This document shows positions 50,601 through 64,000 of a stretch of 64,000 nucleotides of DNA, in pieces (position 1 is the first letter of the stretch; each line of letters starts with the position of its first letter). A program made the position numbers and the translations under genes. Origin of the DNA: Lucinisca nassula (Eukaryota; Mollusca; Bivalvia; Lucinida; Lucinidae); assembly GCA_963580285.1 (NCBI GenBank), contig OY757023.1, forward strand, positions 132,154,027 to 132,218,026. The letters are read 5' to 3'. The notes beneath the pieces were generated by a model, which did no database searches, was not told where the DNA came from, and saw only the letters and a program-made list of their open reading frames with translations.

Positions 50601-51297
50601 AACTTGAGGCCCTTATAACTCGCTTTTGTGTATTGCGATTGAGCTGAAATTTTGCATGCTGCTAGTAGACCTCAGTGCCTAGTGGCTTGCAAAATTTCGT
50701 GCCGCTACGAAGCGTATCTTGTGAGTTATAAGCCTTCAAACTTCGAGGAAATTAAAGTTTGTGCCTATTTTGCGGGAATACGAAATAAGATACAGAGGTG
50801 CAGTATGTATTCTTCAACAGGCATTTATGTGCCCTACCATCGTGCAAAATCCCGGTAACACTGGGGCACGAGAAAGTGCCGAAATAAAGGACTCTTTTTT
50901 ACATTGAGGGCTATGGGAAAAATGAAGAAAACGCCGCTACTCAGCCTAGAGGGCGAATACAATAGCAAGCTTTACACCGTTAGTCCGTCCCAATAAAGTA
51001 CGCCCTCGGGCCAAATTACAGATCGCTGCGTACAATAGAGGCCAAGAAAATTGACTTAGAAATCTTGGTGGTCGGCGTGTTGTGGGTACGAGAATCTCAT
51101 TTTGGTCACTTTCACGTAGAAGCATGAAAATGGTGCCAAAACGTGCCCATGCGTGTCCAACCAACTCATGAATATTGGAAAATTGTTTCTCTCAAATAGT
51201 TTTGGAGATATAAGGGTCCAAAGTTGAAGGAAATTGACCTTTCAAGGGCCATAACTCGAAACTCAATGAAGGAAGACAACTCCCATTTTACCCCATG

Positions 51298-52898
51298 ACA
51301 CTTGGGTTAAGGGCGCATCATTTGGCACCAATTATAGGCCGATATCATGAAGTCACCTTTGCACCATTTAGGCACTATCATCCTATTGGTGTCCCGCCAA
51401 AACTTGAGGCCCTTATAACTCGCTTTTGTGTATTGCGATTGAGCTGAAATTTTGCATGCTGCTAGTAGACCTCAGTGCCTAGTGGCTTGCAAAATTTCGT
51501 GCCGCTACGAAGCATATCTTGTGAGTTATAAGCCTTCAAACTTCGAGGAAATTAAAGTTTGTGCCTATTTTGCGGGAATACGAAATAAGATACAGAGGTG
51601 CAGTATGTATCCTTCAACAGGCATTTATGTGCCCTACCATCGTGCAAAATCCCGGTAACACTGGGGCACGAGAAAGTGCCGAAATAAAGGACTCTTTTTT
51701 ACATTGAGGGCTATGGGAAAAATGAAGAAAACGCCGCTACTCAGCCTAGAGGGCGAATACAATAGCAAGCTTTACACCGTTAGTCCGTCCCAATAAAGTA
51801 CGCCCTCGGGCCAAATTACAGATCGCTGCGTACAATAGAGGCCAAGAAAATTGACTTAGAAATTTTGGTGGTCGGCGTGTTGTGGGTACGAGAATCTCAT
51901 TTTGGTCACTTTCACGTAGAAGCATGAAAATGGTGCCAAAACGTGCCCATGCGTGTCCAACCAACTCATGAATATTGGAAAATTGTTTCTCTCAAATAGT
52001 TTTGGAGATATAAGGGTCCAAAGTTGAAGGAAATTGACCTTTCAAGGGCCATAACTCGAAACTCAATGAAGGAAGACAACTCCCATTTTACCCCATGACA
52101 CTTGGGTTAAGGGCGCATCATTTGGCACCAATTATAGGCCGATATCATGAAGTCACCTTTGCACCATTTAGGCACTATCATCCTATTGGTGTCCCGCCAA
52201 AACTTGAGGCCCTTATAACTCGCTTTTGTGTATTGCGATTGAGCTGAAATTTTGCATGCTGCTAGTAGACCTCAGTGCCTAGTGGCTTGCAAAATTTCGT
52301 GCCGCTACCAAGCGTATCTTGTGAGTTATAAGCCTTCAAACTTCGAGGAAATTAAAGTTTGTGCCTATTTTGCGGGAATACGAAATAAGATACAGAGGTG
52401 CAGTATGTATCCTTCAACAGGCATTTATGTGCCCTACCATCGTGCAAAATCCCGGTAACACTGGGGCACGAGAAAGTGCCGAAATAAAGGACTCTTTTTT
52501 ACATTGAGGGCTATGGGAAAAATGAAGAAAACGCCGCTACTCAGCCTAGAGGGCGAATACAATAGCAAGCTTTACACCGTTAGTCCGTCCCAATAAAGTA
52601 CGCCCTCGGGCCAAATTACAGATCGCTGCGTACAATAGAGGCCAAGAAAATTGACTTAGAAATTTTGGTGGTCGGCGTGTTGTGGGTACGAGAATCTCAT
52701 TTTGGTCACTTTCACGTAGAAGCATGAAAATGGTGCCAAAACGTGCCCATGCGTGTCCAACCAACTCATGAATATTGGAAAATTGTTTCTCTCAAATAGT
52801 TTTGGAGATATAAGGGTCCAAAGTTGAAGGAAATTGACCTTTCAAGGGCCATAACTCGAAACTCAATGAAGGAAGACAACTCCCATTTTACCCCATGA
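51298..52898 (+). other. Three consecutive monomers lacking the NcoI site
   Basis: CCCCATGGCAC reads CCCCATGACAC at 51298, 52098 and 52898 and nowhere else in the window. Because the three are adjacent at exact 800-bp spacing, this is local spread of a new variant by single-monomer duplication or conversion. Confidence 0.85.
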
Positions 52899-54096
52899 CA
52901 CTTGGGTTAAGGGCGCATCATTTGGCACCAATTATAGGCCGATATCATGAAGTCACCTTTGCACCATTTAGGCACTATCATCCTATTGGTGTCCCGCCAA
53001 AACTTGAGGCCCTTATAACTCGCTTTAGTGTATTGCGATTGAGCTGAAATTTTGCATGCTGCTAGTAGACCTCAGTGCCTAGTGGCTTGCAAAATTTCGT
53101 GCCGCTACGAAGCGTATCTTGTGAGTTATAAGCCTTCAAACTTCGAGGAAATTAAAGTTTGTGCCTATTTTGCGGGAATACGAAATAAGATACAGAGGTG
53201 CAGTATGTATCCTTCAACAGGCATTTATGTGCCCTACCATCGTGCAAAATCCCGGTAACACTGGGGCACGAGAAAGTGCCGAAATAAAGGACTCTTTTTT
53301 ACATTGAGGGCTATGGGAAAAATGAAGAAAACGCCGCTACTCAGCCTAGAGGGCGAATACAATAGCAAGCTTTACACCGTTAGTCCGTCCCAATAAAGTA
53401 CGCCCTCGGGCCAAATTACAGATCGCTGCGTACAATAGAGGCCAAGAAAATTGACTTAGAAATTTTGGTGGTCGGCGTGTTGTGGGTACGAGAATCTCAT
53501 TTTGGTCACTTTCACGTAGAAGCATGAAAATGGTGCCAAAACGTGCCCATGCGTGTCCAACCAACTCATGAATATTGGAAAATTGTTTCTCTCAAATAGT
53601 TTTGGAGATATAAGGGTCCAAAGTTGAAGGAAATTGACATTTCAAGGGCCATAACTCGAAACTCAATGAAGGAAGACAACTCCCATTTTACCCCATGGCA
53701 CTTGGGTTAAGGGCGCATCATTTGGCACCAATTATAGGCCGATATCATGAAGTCACCTTTGCACCATTTAGGCACTATCATCCTATTGGTGTCCCGCCAA
53801 AACTTGAGGCCCTTATAACTCGCTTTTGTGTATTGCGATTGAGCTGAAATTTTGCATGCTGCTAGTAGACCTCAGTGCCTAGTGGCTTGCAAAATTTCGT
53901 GCCGCTACGAAGCGTATCTTGTGAGTTATAAGCCTTCAAACTTCGAGGAAATTAAAGTTTGTGCCTATTTTGCGGGAATACGAAATAAGATACAGAGGTG
54001 CAGTATGTATCCTTCAACAGGCATTTATGTGCCCTACCATCGTGCAAAATCCCGGTAACACTGGGGCACGAGAAAGTGCCGAAATAAAGGACTCTT

Positions 54097-55697
54097 GTTT
54101 ACATTGAGGGCTATGGGAAAAATGAAGAAAACGCCGCTACTCAGCCTAGAGGGCGAATACAATAGCAAGCTTTACACCGTTAGTCCGTCCCAATAAAGTA
54201 CGCCCTCGGGCCAAATTACAGATCGCTGCGTACAATAGAGGCCAAGAAAATTGACTTAGAAATTTTGGTGGTCGGCGTGTTGTGGGTACGAGAATCTCAT
54301 TTTGGTCACTTTCACGTAGAAGCATGAAAATGGTGCCAAAACGTGCCCATGCGTGTCCAACCAACTCATGAATATTGGAAAATTGTTTCTCTCAAATAGT
54401 TTTGGAGATATAAGGGTCCAAAGTTGAAGGAAATTGACCTTTCAAGGGCCATAACTCGAAACTCAATGAAGGAAGACAACTCCCATTTTACCCCATGGCA
54501 CTTGGGTTAAGGGCGCATCATTTGGCACCAATTATAGGCCGATATCATGAAGTCACCTTTGCACCATTTAGGCACTATCATCCTATTGGTGTCCCGCCAA
54601 AACTTGAGGCCCTTATAACTCGCTTTTGTGTATTGCGATTGAGCTGAAATTTTGCATGCTGCTAGTAGACCTCAGTGCCTAGTGGCTTGCAAAATTTCGT
54701 GCCGCTACGAAGCGTATCTTGTGAGTTATAAGCCTTCAAACTTCGAGGAAATTAAAGTTTGTGCCTATTTTGCGGGAATACGAAATAAGATACAGAGGTG
54801 CAGTATGTATCCTTCAACAGGCATTTATGTGCCCTACCATCGTGCAAAATCCCGGTAACACTGGGGCACGAGAAAGTGCCGAAATAAAGGACTCTTTTTT
54901 ACATTGAGGGCTATGGGAAAAATGAAGAAAACGCCGCTACTCAGCCTAGAGGGCGAATACAATAGCAAGCTTTACACCGTTAGTCCGTCCCAATAAAGTA
55001 CGCCCTCGGGCCAAATTACAGATCGCTGCGTACAATAGAGGCCAAGAAAATTGACTTAGAAATTTTGGTGGTCGGCGTGTTGTGGGTACGAGAATCTCAT
55101 TTTGGTCACTTTCACGTAGAAGCATGAAAATGGTGCCAAAACGTGCCCATGCGTGTCCAACCAACTCATGAATATTGGAAAATTGTTTCTCTCAAATAGT
55201 TTTGGAGATATAAGGGTCCAAAGTTGAAGGAAATTGACCTTTCAAGGGCCATAACTCGAAACTCAATGAAGGAAGACAACTCCCATTTTACCCCATGGCA
55301 CTTGGGTTAAGGGCGCATCATTTGGCACCAATTATAGGCCGATATCATGAAGTCACCTTTGCACCATTTAGGCACTATCATCCTATTGGTGTCCCGCCAA
55401 AACTTGAGGCCCTTATAACTCGCTTTTGTGTATTGCGATTGAGCTGAAATTTTGCATGCTGCTAGTAGACCTCAGTGCCTAGTGGCTTGCAAAATTTCGT
55501 GCCGCTACGAAGCGTATCTTGTGAGTTATAAGCCTTCAAACTTCGAGGAAATTAAAGTTTGTGCCTATTTTGCGGGAATAGGAAATAAGATACAGAGGTG
55601 CAGTATGTATCCTTCAACAGGCATTTATGTGCCCTACCATCGTGCAAAATCCCGGTAACACTGGGGTACGAGAAAGTGCCGAAATAAAGGACTCTTG
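54097..55697 (+). other. Shared T-run variant two monomers apart
   Basis: T to G in the T-run (CTCTTGTTT) at 54097 and 55697, spacing 1600. The monomer around 55.6 kb has further private changes at 55581, 55667, 55714 and 55930, which makes it one of the most divergent copies here. Confidence 0.75.
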
Positions 55698-57002
55698 TTT
55701 ACATTGAGGGCTATTGGAAAAATGAAGAAAACGCCGCTACTCAGCCTAGAGGGCGAATACAATAGCAAGCTTTACACCGTTAGTCCGTCCCAATAAAGTA
55801 CGCCCTCGGGCCAAATTACAGATCGCTGCGTACAATAGAGGCCAAGAAAATTGACTTAGAAATTTTGGTGGTCGGCGTGTTGTGGGTACGAGAATCTCAT
55901 TTTGGTCACTTTCACGTAGAAGCATGAAAGTGGTGCCAAAACGTGCCCATGCGTGTCCAACCAACTCATGAATATTGGAAAATTGTTTCTCTCAAATAGT
56001 TTTGGAGATATAAGGGTCCAAAGTTGAAGGAAATTGACCTTTCAAGGGCCATAACTCGAAACTCAATGAAGGAAGACAACTCCCATTTTACCCCATGGCA
56101 CTTGGGTTAAGGGCGCATCATTTGGCACCAATTATAGGCCGATATCATGAAGTCACCTTTGCACCATTTAGGCACTATCATCCTATTGGTGTCCCGCCAA
56201 AACTTGAGGCCCTTATAACTCGCTTTTGTGTATTGCGATTGAGCTGAAATTTTGCATGCTGCTAGTAGACCTCAGTGCCTAGTGGCTTGCAAAATTTCGT
56301 GCCGCTACGAAGCGTATCTTGTGAGTTATAAGCCTTCAAACTTCGAGGAAATTAAAGTTTGTGCCTATTTTGCGGGAATACGAAATAAGATACAGAGGTG
56401 CAGTATGTATCCTTCAACAGGCATTTATGTGCCCTACCATCGTGCAAAATCCCGGTAACACTGGGGCACGAGAAAGTGCCGAAATAAAGGACTCTTTTTT
56501 ACATTGAGGGCTATGGGAAAAATGAAGAAAACGCCGCTACTCAGCCTAGAGGGCGAATACAATAGCAAGCTTTACACCGTTAGTCCGTCCCAATAAAGTA
56601 CGCCCTCGGGCCAAATTACAGATCGCTGCGTACAATAGAGGCCAAGAAAATTGACTTAGAAATTTTGGTGGTCGGCGTGTTGTGGGTACGAGAATCTCAT
56701 TTTGGTCACTTTCACGTAGAAGCATGAAAATGGTGCCAAAACGTGCCCATGCGTGTCCAACCAACTCATGAATATTGGAAAATTGTTTCTCTCAAATAGT
56801 TTTGGAGATATAAGGGTCCAAAGTTGAAGGAAATTGACCTTTCAAGGGCCATAACTCGAAACTCAATGAAGGAAGACAACTCCCATTTTACCCCATGGCA
56901 CTTGGGTTAAGGGCGCATCATTTGGCACCAATTATAGGCCGATATCATGAAGTCACCTTTGCACCATTTAGGCACTATCATCCTATTGGTGTCCCGCCAA
57001 AA

Positions 57003-60000
57003 TTTGAGGCCCTTATAACTCGCTTTTGTGTATTGCGATTGAGCTGAAATTTTGCATGCTGCTAGTAGACCTCAGTGCCTAGTGGCTTGCAAAATTTCGT
57101 GCCGCTACGAAGCGTATCTTGTGAGTTATAAGCCTTCAAACTTCGAGGAAATTAAAGTTTGTGCCTATTTTGCGGGAATACGAAATAAGATACAGAGGTG
57201 CAGTATGTATCCTTCAACAGGCATTTATGTGCCCTACCATCGTGCAAAATCCCGGTAACACTGGGGCACGAGAAAGTGCCGAAATAAAGGACTCTTTTTT
57301 ACATTGAGGGCTATGGGAAAAATGAAGAAAACGCCGCTACTCAGCCTAGAGGGCGAATACAATAGCAAGCTTTACACCGTTAGTCCGTCCCAATAAAGTA
57401 CGCCCTCGGGCCAAATTACAGATCGCTGCGTACAATAGAGGCCAAGAAAATTGACTTAGAAATTTTGGTGGTCGGCGTGTTGTGGGTACGAGAATCTCAT
57501 TTTGGTCACTTTCACGTAGAAGCGTGAAAATGGTGCCAAAACGTGCCCATGCGTGTCCAACCAACTCATGAATATTGGAAAATTGTTTCTCTCAAATAGT
57601 TTTGGAGATATAAGGGTCCAAAGTTGAAGGAAATTGACCTTTCAAGGGCCATAACTCGAAACTCAATGAAGGAAGACAACTCCCATTTTACCCCATGGCA
57701 CTTGGGTTAAGGGCGCATCATTTGGCACCAATTATAGGCCGATATCATGAAGTCACCTTTGCACCATTTAGGCACTATCATCCTATTGGTGTCCCGCCAA
57801 AACTTGAGGCCCTTATAACTCGCTTTTGTGTATTGCGATTGAGCTGAAATTTTGCATGCTGCTAGTAGACCTCAGTGCCTAGTGGCTTGCAAAATTTCGT
57901 GCCGCTACGAAGCGTATCTTGTGAGTTATAAGCCTTCAAACTTCGAGGAAATTAAAGTTTGTGCCTATTTTGCGGGAATACGAAATAAGATACAGAGGTG
58001 CAGTATGTATCCTTCAACAGGCATTTATGTGCCCTACCATCGTGCAAAATCCCGGTAACACTGGGGCACGAGAAAGTGCCGAAATAAAGGACTCTTTTTT
58101 ACATTGAGGGCTATGGGAAAAATGAAGAAAACGCCGCTACTCAGCCTAGAGGGCGAATACAATAGCAAGCTTTACACCGTTAGTCCGTCCCAATAAAGTA
58201 CGCCCTCGGGCCAAATTACAGATCGCTGCGTACAATAGAGGCCAAGAAAATTGACTTAGAAATTTTGGTGGTCGGCGTGTTGTGGGTACGAGAATCTCAT
58301 TTTGGTCACTTTCACGTAGAAGCATGAAAATGGTGCCAAAACGTGCCCATGCGTGTCCAACCAACTCATGAATATTGGAAAATTGTTTCTCTCAAATAGT
58401 TTTGGAGATATAAGGGTCCAAAGTTGAAGGAAATTGACCTTTCAAGGGCCATAACTCGAAACTCAATGAAGGAAGACAACTCCCATTTTACCCCATGGCA
58501 CTTGGGTTAAGGGCGCATCATTTGGCACCAATTATAGGCCGATATCATGAAGTCACCTTTGCACCATTTAGGCACTATCATCCTATTGGTGTCCCGCCAA
58601 AACTTGAGGCCCTTATAACTCGCTTTTGTGTATTGCGATTGAGCTGAAATTTTGCATGCTGCTAGTAGACCTCAGTGCCTAGTGGCTTGCAAAATTTCGT
58701 GCCGCTACGAAGCGTATCTTGTGAGTTATAAGCCTTCAAACTTCGAGGAAATTAAAGTTTGTGCCTATTTTGCGGGAATACGAAATAAGATACAGAGGTG
58801 CAGTATGTATCCTTCAACAGGCATTTATGTGCCCTACCATCGTGCAAAATCCCGGTAACACTGGGGCACGAGAAAGTGCCGAAATAAAGGACTCTTTTTT
58901 ACATTGAGGGCTATGGGAAAAATGAAGAAAACGCCGCTACTCAGCCTAGAGGGCGAACACAATAGCAAGCTTTACACCGTTAGTCCGTCCCAATAAAGTA
59001 CGCCCTCGGGCCAAATTACAGATCGCTGCGTACAATAGAGGCCAAGAAAATTGACTTAGAAATTTTGGTGGTCGACGTGTTGTGGGTACGAGAATCTCAT
59101 TTTGGTCACTTTCACGTAGAAGCATGAAAATGGTGCCAAAACGTGCCCATGCGTGTCCAACCAACTCATGAATATTGGAAAATTGTTTCTCTCAAATAGT
59201 TTTGGAGATATAAGGGTCCAAAGTTGAAGAAAATTGACCTTTCAAGGGCCATAACTCGAAACTCAATGAAGGAAGACAACTCCCATTTTACCCCATGGCA
59301 CTTGGGTTAAGGGCGCATCATTTGGCACCAATTATAGGCCGATATCATGAAGTCACCTTTGCACCATTTAGGCACTATCATCCTATTGGTGTCCCGCCAA
59401 AACTTGAGGCCCTTATAACTCGCTTTTGTGTATTGCGATTGAGCTGAAATTTTGCATGCTGCTAGTAGACCTCAGTGCCTAGTGGCTTGCAAAATTTCGT
59501 GCCGCTACGAAGCATATCTTGTGAGTTATAAGCCTTCAAACTTCGAGGAAATTAAAGTTTGTGCCTATTTTGCGGGAATACGAAATAAGATACAGAGGTG
59601 CAGTATGTATCCTTCAACAGGCATTTATGTGCCCTACCATCGTGCAAAATCCCGGTAACACTGGGGCACGAGAAAGTGCCGAAATAAAGGACTCTTTTTT
59701 ATATTGAGGGCTATGGGAAAAATGAAGAAAACGCCGCTACTCAGCCTAGAGGGCGAATACAATAGCAAGCTTTACACCGTTAGTCCGTCCCAATAAAGTA
59801 CGCCCTCGGGCCAAATTACAGATCGCTGCGTACAATAGAGGCCAAGAAAATTGACTTAGAAATTTTGGTGGTCGGCGTGTTGTGGGTACGAGAATCTCAT
59901 TTTGGTCACTTTCACGTAGAAGCATGAAAATGGTGCCAAAACGTGCCCATGCGTGTCCAACCAACTCATGAATATTGGAAAATTGTTTCTCTCAAATAGT

Positions 60001-62324
60001 TTTGGAGATATAAGGGTCCAAAGTTGAAGGAAATTGACCTTTCAAGGGCCATAACTCGAAACTCAATGAAGGAAGACAACTCCCATTTTACCCCATGGCA
60101 CTTGGGTTAAGGGCGCATCATTTGGCACCAATTATAGGCCGATATCATGAAGTCACCTTTGCACCATTTAGGCACTATCATCCTATTGGTGTCCCGCCAA
60201 AACTTGAGGCCCTTATAACTCGCTTTTGTGTATTGCGATTGAGCTGAAATTTTGCAAGCTGCTAGTAGACCTCAGTGCCTAGTGGCTTGCAAAATTTCGT
60301 GCCGCTACGAAGCGTATCTTGTGAGTTATAAGCCTTCAAACTTCGAGGAAATTAAAGTTTGTGCCTATTTTGCGGGAATACGAAATAAGATACAGAGGTG
60401 CAGTATGTATCCTTCAACAGGCATTTATGTGCCCTACCATCGTGCAAAATCCCGGTAACACTGGGGCACGAGAAAGTGCCGAAATAAAGGACTCTTTTTT
60501 ACATTGAGGGCTATGGGAAAAATGAAGAAAACGCCGCTACTCAGCCTAGAGGGCGAATACAATAGCAAGCTTTACACCGTTAGTCCGTCCCAATAAAGTA
60601 CGCCCTCGGGCCAAATTACAGATCGCTGCGTACAATAGAGGCCAAGAAAATTGACTTAGAAATTTTGGTGGTCGGCGTGTTGTGGGTACGAGAATCTCAT
60701 TTTGGTCACTTTCACGTAGAAGCATGAAAATGGTGCCAAAACGTGCCCATGCGTGTCCAACCAACTCATGAATATTGGAAAATTGTTTCTCTCAAATAGT
60801 TTTGGAGATATAAGGGTCCAAAGTTGAAGGAAATTGACCTTTCAAGGGCCATAACTCGAAACTCAATGAAGGAAGACAACTCCCATTTTACCCCATGGCA
60901 CTTGGGTTAAGGGCGCATCATTTGGCACCAATTATAGGCCGATATCATGAAGTCACCTTTGCACCATTTAGGCACTATCATCCTAATGGTGTCCCGCCAA
61001 AACTTGAGGCCCTTATAACTCGCTTTTGTGTATTGTGATTGAGCTGAAATTTTGCATGCTGCTAGTAGACCTCAGTGCCTAGTGGCTTGCAAAATTTCGT
61101 GCCGCTACGAAGCGTATCTTGTGAGTTATAAGCCTTCAAACTTCGAGGAAATTAAAGTTTGTGCCTATTTTGCGGGAATACGAAATAAGATACAGATGTG
61201 CAGTATGTATCCTTCAACAGGCATTTATGTGCCCTACCATCGTGCAAAATCCCGGTAACACTGGGGCACGAGAAAGTGCCGAAATAAAGGACTCTTTTTT
61301 ACATTGAGGGCTATGGGAAAAATGAAGAAAACGCCGCTACTCAGCCTAGAGGGCGAATACAATAGCAAGCTTTACACCGTTAGTCCGTCCCAATAAAGTA
61401 CGCCCTCGGGCCAAATTACAGATCGCTGCGTACAATAGAGGCCAAGAAAATTGACTTAGAAATTTTGGTGGTCGGCGTGTTGTGGGTACGAGAATCTCAT
61501 TTTGGTCACTTTCACGTAGAAGCATGAAAATGGTGCCAAAACGTGCCCATGCGTGTCCAACCAACTCATGAATATTGGAAAATTGTTTCTCTCAAATAGT
61601 TTTGGAGATATAAGGGTCCAAAGTTGAAGAAAATTGACCTTTCAAGGGCCATAACTCGAAACTCAATGAAGGAAGACAACTCCCATTTTACCCCATGGCA
61701 CTTGGGTTAAGGGCGCATCATTTGGCACCAATTATAGGCCGATATCATGAAGTCACCTTTGCACCATTTAGGCACTATCATCCTATTGGTGTCCCGCCAA
61801 AATTTTAGGCCCTTATAACTCGCTTTTGTGTATTGCGATTGAGCTGAAATTTTGCATGCTGCTAGTAGACCTCAGTGCCTAGTGGCTTGCAAAATTTCGT
61901 GCCGCTACGAAGCGTATCTTGTGAGTTATAAGCCTTCAAACTTCGAGGAAATTAAAGTTTGTGCCTATTTTGCGGGAATACGAAATAAGATACAGAGGTG
62001 CAGTATGTATCCTTCAACAGGCATTTATGTGCCCTACCATCGTGCAAAATCCCGGTAACACTGGGGCACGAGAAAGTGCCGAAATAAAGGACTCTTTTTT
62101 ACATTGAGGGCTATGGGAAAAATGAAGAAAACGCCGCTACTCAGCCTAGAGGGCGAATACAATAGCAAGCTTTACACCGTTAGTCCGTCCCAATAAAGTA
62201 CGCCCTCGGGCCAAATTACAGATCGCTGCGTACAATAGAGGCCAAGAAAATTGACTTAGAAATTTTGGTGGTCGGCGTGTTGTGGGTACGAGAATCTCAT
62301 TTTGGTCACTTTCACGTAGAAGCG
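57003..62324 (+). repeat. Second six-monomer (4.8 kb) variant pair
   Basis: C to T at 57003 and 61803, and A to G at 57524 and 62324, are each 4800 bp apart and absent elsewhere, matching the six-monomer spacing seen at 18.9-27.2 kb. The second copy has an extra G to T at 61806. A nested pair, G to A at 59230 and 61630, is 2400 bp apart, so more than one exchange length has acted here. Confidence 0.8.
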
Positions 62325-64000
62325 TGAAAATGGTGCCAAAACGTGCCCATGCGTGTCCAACCAACTCATGAATATTGGAAAATTGTTTCTCTCAAATAGT
62401 TTTGGAGATATAAGGGTCCAAAGTTGAAGGAAATTGACCTTTCAAGGGCCATAACTCGAAACTCAATGAAGGAAGACAACTCCCATTTTACCCCATGGCA
62501 CTTGGGTTAAGGGCGCATCATTTGGCACCAATTATAGGCCGATATCATGAAGTCACCTTTGCACCATTTAGGCACTATCATCCTATTGGTGTCCCGCCAA
62601 AACTTGAGGCCCTTATAACTCGCTTTTGTGTATTGCGATTGAGCTGAAATTTTGCATGCTGCTAGTAGACCTCAGTGCCTAGTGGCTTGCAAAATTTCGT
62701 GCCGCTACGAAGCGTATCTTGTGAGTTATAAGCCTTCAAACTTCGAGGAAATTAAAGTTTGTGCCTATTTTGCGGGAATACGAAATAAGATACAGAGGTG
62801 CAGTATGTATCCTTCAACAGGCATTTATGTGCCCTACCATCGTGCAAAATCCCGGTAACACTGGGGCACGAGAAAGTGCCGAAATAAAGGACTCTTTTTT
62901 ACATTGAGGGCTATGGGAAAAATGAAGAAAACGCCGCTACTCAGCCTAGAGGGCGAATACAATAGCAAGCTTTACACCGTTAGTCCGTCCCAATAAAGTA
63001 CGCCCTCGGGCCAAATTACAGATCGCTGCGTACAATAGAGGCCAAGAAAATTGACTTAGAAATTTTGGTGGTCGGCGTGTTGTGGGTACGAGAATCTCAT
63101 TTTGGTCACTTTCACGTAGAAGCATGAAAATGGTGCCAAAACGTGCCCATGCGTGTCCAACCAACTCATGAATATTGGAAAATTGTTTCTCTCAAATAGT
63201 TTTGGAGATATAAGGGTCCAAAGTTGAAGGAAATTGACCTTTCAAGGGCCATAACTCGAAACTCAATGAAGGAAGACAACTCCCATTTTACCCCATGGCA
63301 CTTGGGTTAAGGGCGCATCATTTGGCACCAATTATAGGCCGATATCATGAAGTCACCTTTGCACCATTTAGGCACTATCATCCTATTGGTGTCCCGCCAA
63401 AACTTGAGGCCCTTATAACTCGCTTTTGTGTATTGCGATTGAGCTGAAATTTTGCATGCTGCTAGTAGACCTCAGTGCCTAGTGGCTTGCAAAATTTCGT
63501 GCCGCTACGAAGCGTATCTTGTGAGTTATAAGCCTTCAAACTTCGAGGAAATTAAAGTTTGTGCCTATTTTGCGGGAATACGAAATAAGATACAGAGGTG
63601 CAGTATGTATCCTTCAACAGGCATTTATGTGCCCTACCATCGTGCAAAATCCCGGTAACACTGGGGCACGAGAAAGTGCCGAAATAAAGGACTCTTTTTT
63701 ACATTGAGGGCTATGGGAAAAATGAAGAAAACGCCGCTACTCAGCCTAGAGGGCGAATACAATAGCAAGCTTTACACCGTTAGTCCGTCCCAATAAAGTA
63801 CGCCCTCGGGCCAAATTACAGATCGCTGCGTACAATAGAGGCCAAGAAAATTGACTTAGAAATTTTGGTGGTCGGCGTGTTGTGGGTACGAGAATCTCAT
63901 TTTGGTCACTTTCACGTAGAAGCATGAAAATGGTGCCAAAACGTGCCCATGCGTGTCCAACCAACTCATGAATATTGGAAAATTGTTTCTCTCAAATAGT

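Larger units (their letters stand above)
30635..64000 (+). repeat. 800-bp satellite array, subfamily B, distal block (about 41.8 monomers)
   Basis: Continuation of the B array to the window edge, truncated there. All copies keep the four B-diagnostic bases. This part has more private and shared minor variants than the blocks before 28 kb: a mosaic at 32-46 kb, a 47-bp deletion at about 50593 and a heterogeneous stretch at 49-62 kb (separate entries). Indels are few: an A inserted in the T-run at 34941, 35742, 46944 and 48545, an extra T at about 37341 and 38941, and one C lost at about 45931. No gene is visible. Confidence 0.98.

Noticed and set aside
1..64000. Telomeric short repeats, rRNA spacer or tRNA genes
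   Set aside because: No TTAGGG-, TTAGG- or TTTAGGG-type runs and no recognisable rRNA or tRNA sequence were seen.

Overview
This window is a single satellite DNA array. About 79 to 80 head-to-tail copies of one 800-bp monomer fill all 64 kb, all in the same orientation. Only a 200-base run of N and one 300-bp retroposon-like insertion interrupt it. I found no protein-coding gene, tRNA, rRNA, CRISPR array or operon. The short open frames that recur every 800 bp (68 codons on +, 72 codons on -) come from the monomer itself, recognisably match no protein family, and are broken by simple indels in a few copies. The source is a eukaryote: a megabase-style homogenised tandem array, a retroposon with a 15-bp target-site duplication, and a scaffold-type N gap. 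The retroposon tail (GACGTTAAAC followed by a CAAA-rich run) resembles non-LTR element tails I associate with invertebrate animals, so I lean towards an invertebrate, with low certainty.

Layout. 1-9589: about 12 monomers of subfamily A, nearly identical to each other. 9590-9789: 200 N, an assembly gap. 9790-64000: about 67 monomers of subfamily B. B differs from A at four monomer phases (138, 139, 241 and 395 in the numbering where base 1 of the window is phase 1). The changes at 138/139 give every B monomer a HindIII site that A lacks. The switch from A to B falls in the monomer that contains the gap. At 30305-30634 one B monomer carries the 300-bp insertion flanked by a perfect 15-bp duplication. 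At about 50593 one monomer lacks 47 bp.

Shared rare variants show how the array has been copied: a 3-monomer (2.4 kb) duplication at about 11.9-15.3 kb, a 6-monomer (4.8 kb) duplication at about 18.9-27.2 kb, a second 6-monomer spacing at 57.0-62.3 kb, and a mosaic of 1- and 2-monomer copying at 32-46 kb. Copies at 49-62 kb carry more private changes than those at 1-9.5 kb or 15-28 kb.

Inside the monomer there is older structure. Phases 581-701 form a precisely symmetrical two-step palindrome (10-bp and 11-bp perfect arms, equal 24-nt spacers, 31-nt centre). A 38-bp sequence occurs twice, 318 bp apart, at about 74 percent identity. A set of landmarks recurs at about 160-bp spacing, which suggests the 800-bp unit grew from shorter, partly inverted modules. 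No exotic gene system is present. The points of interest are the array's evolutionary structure, the dated insertion and the suspicious contig join.
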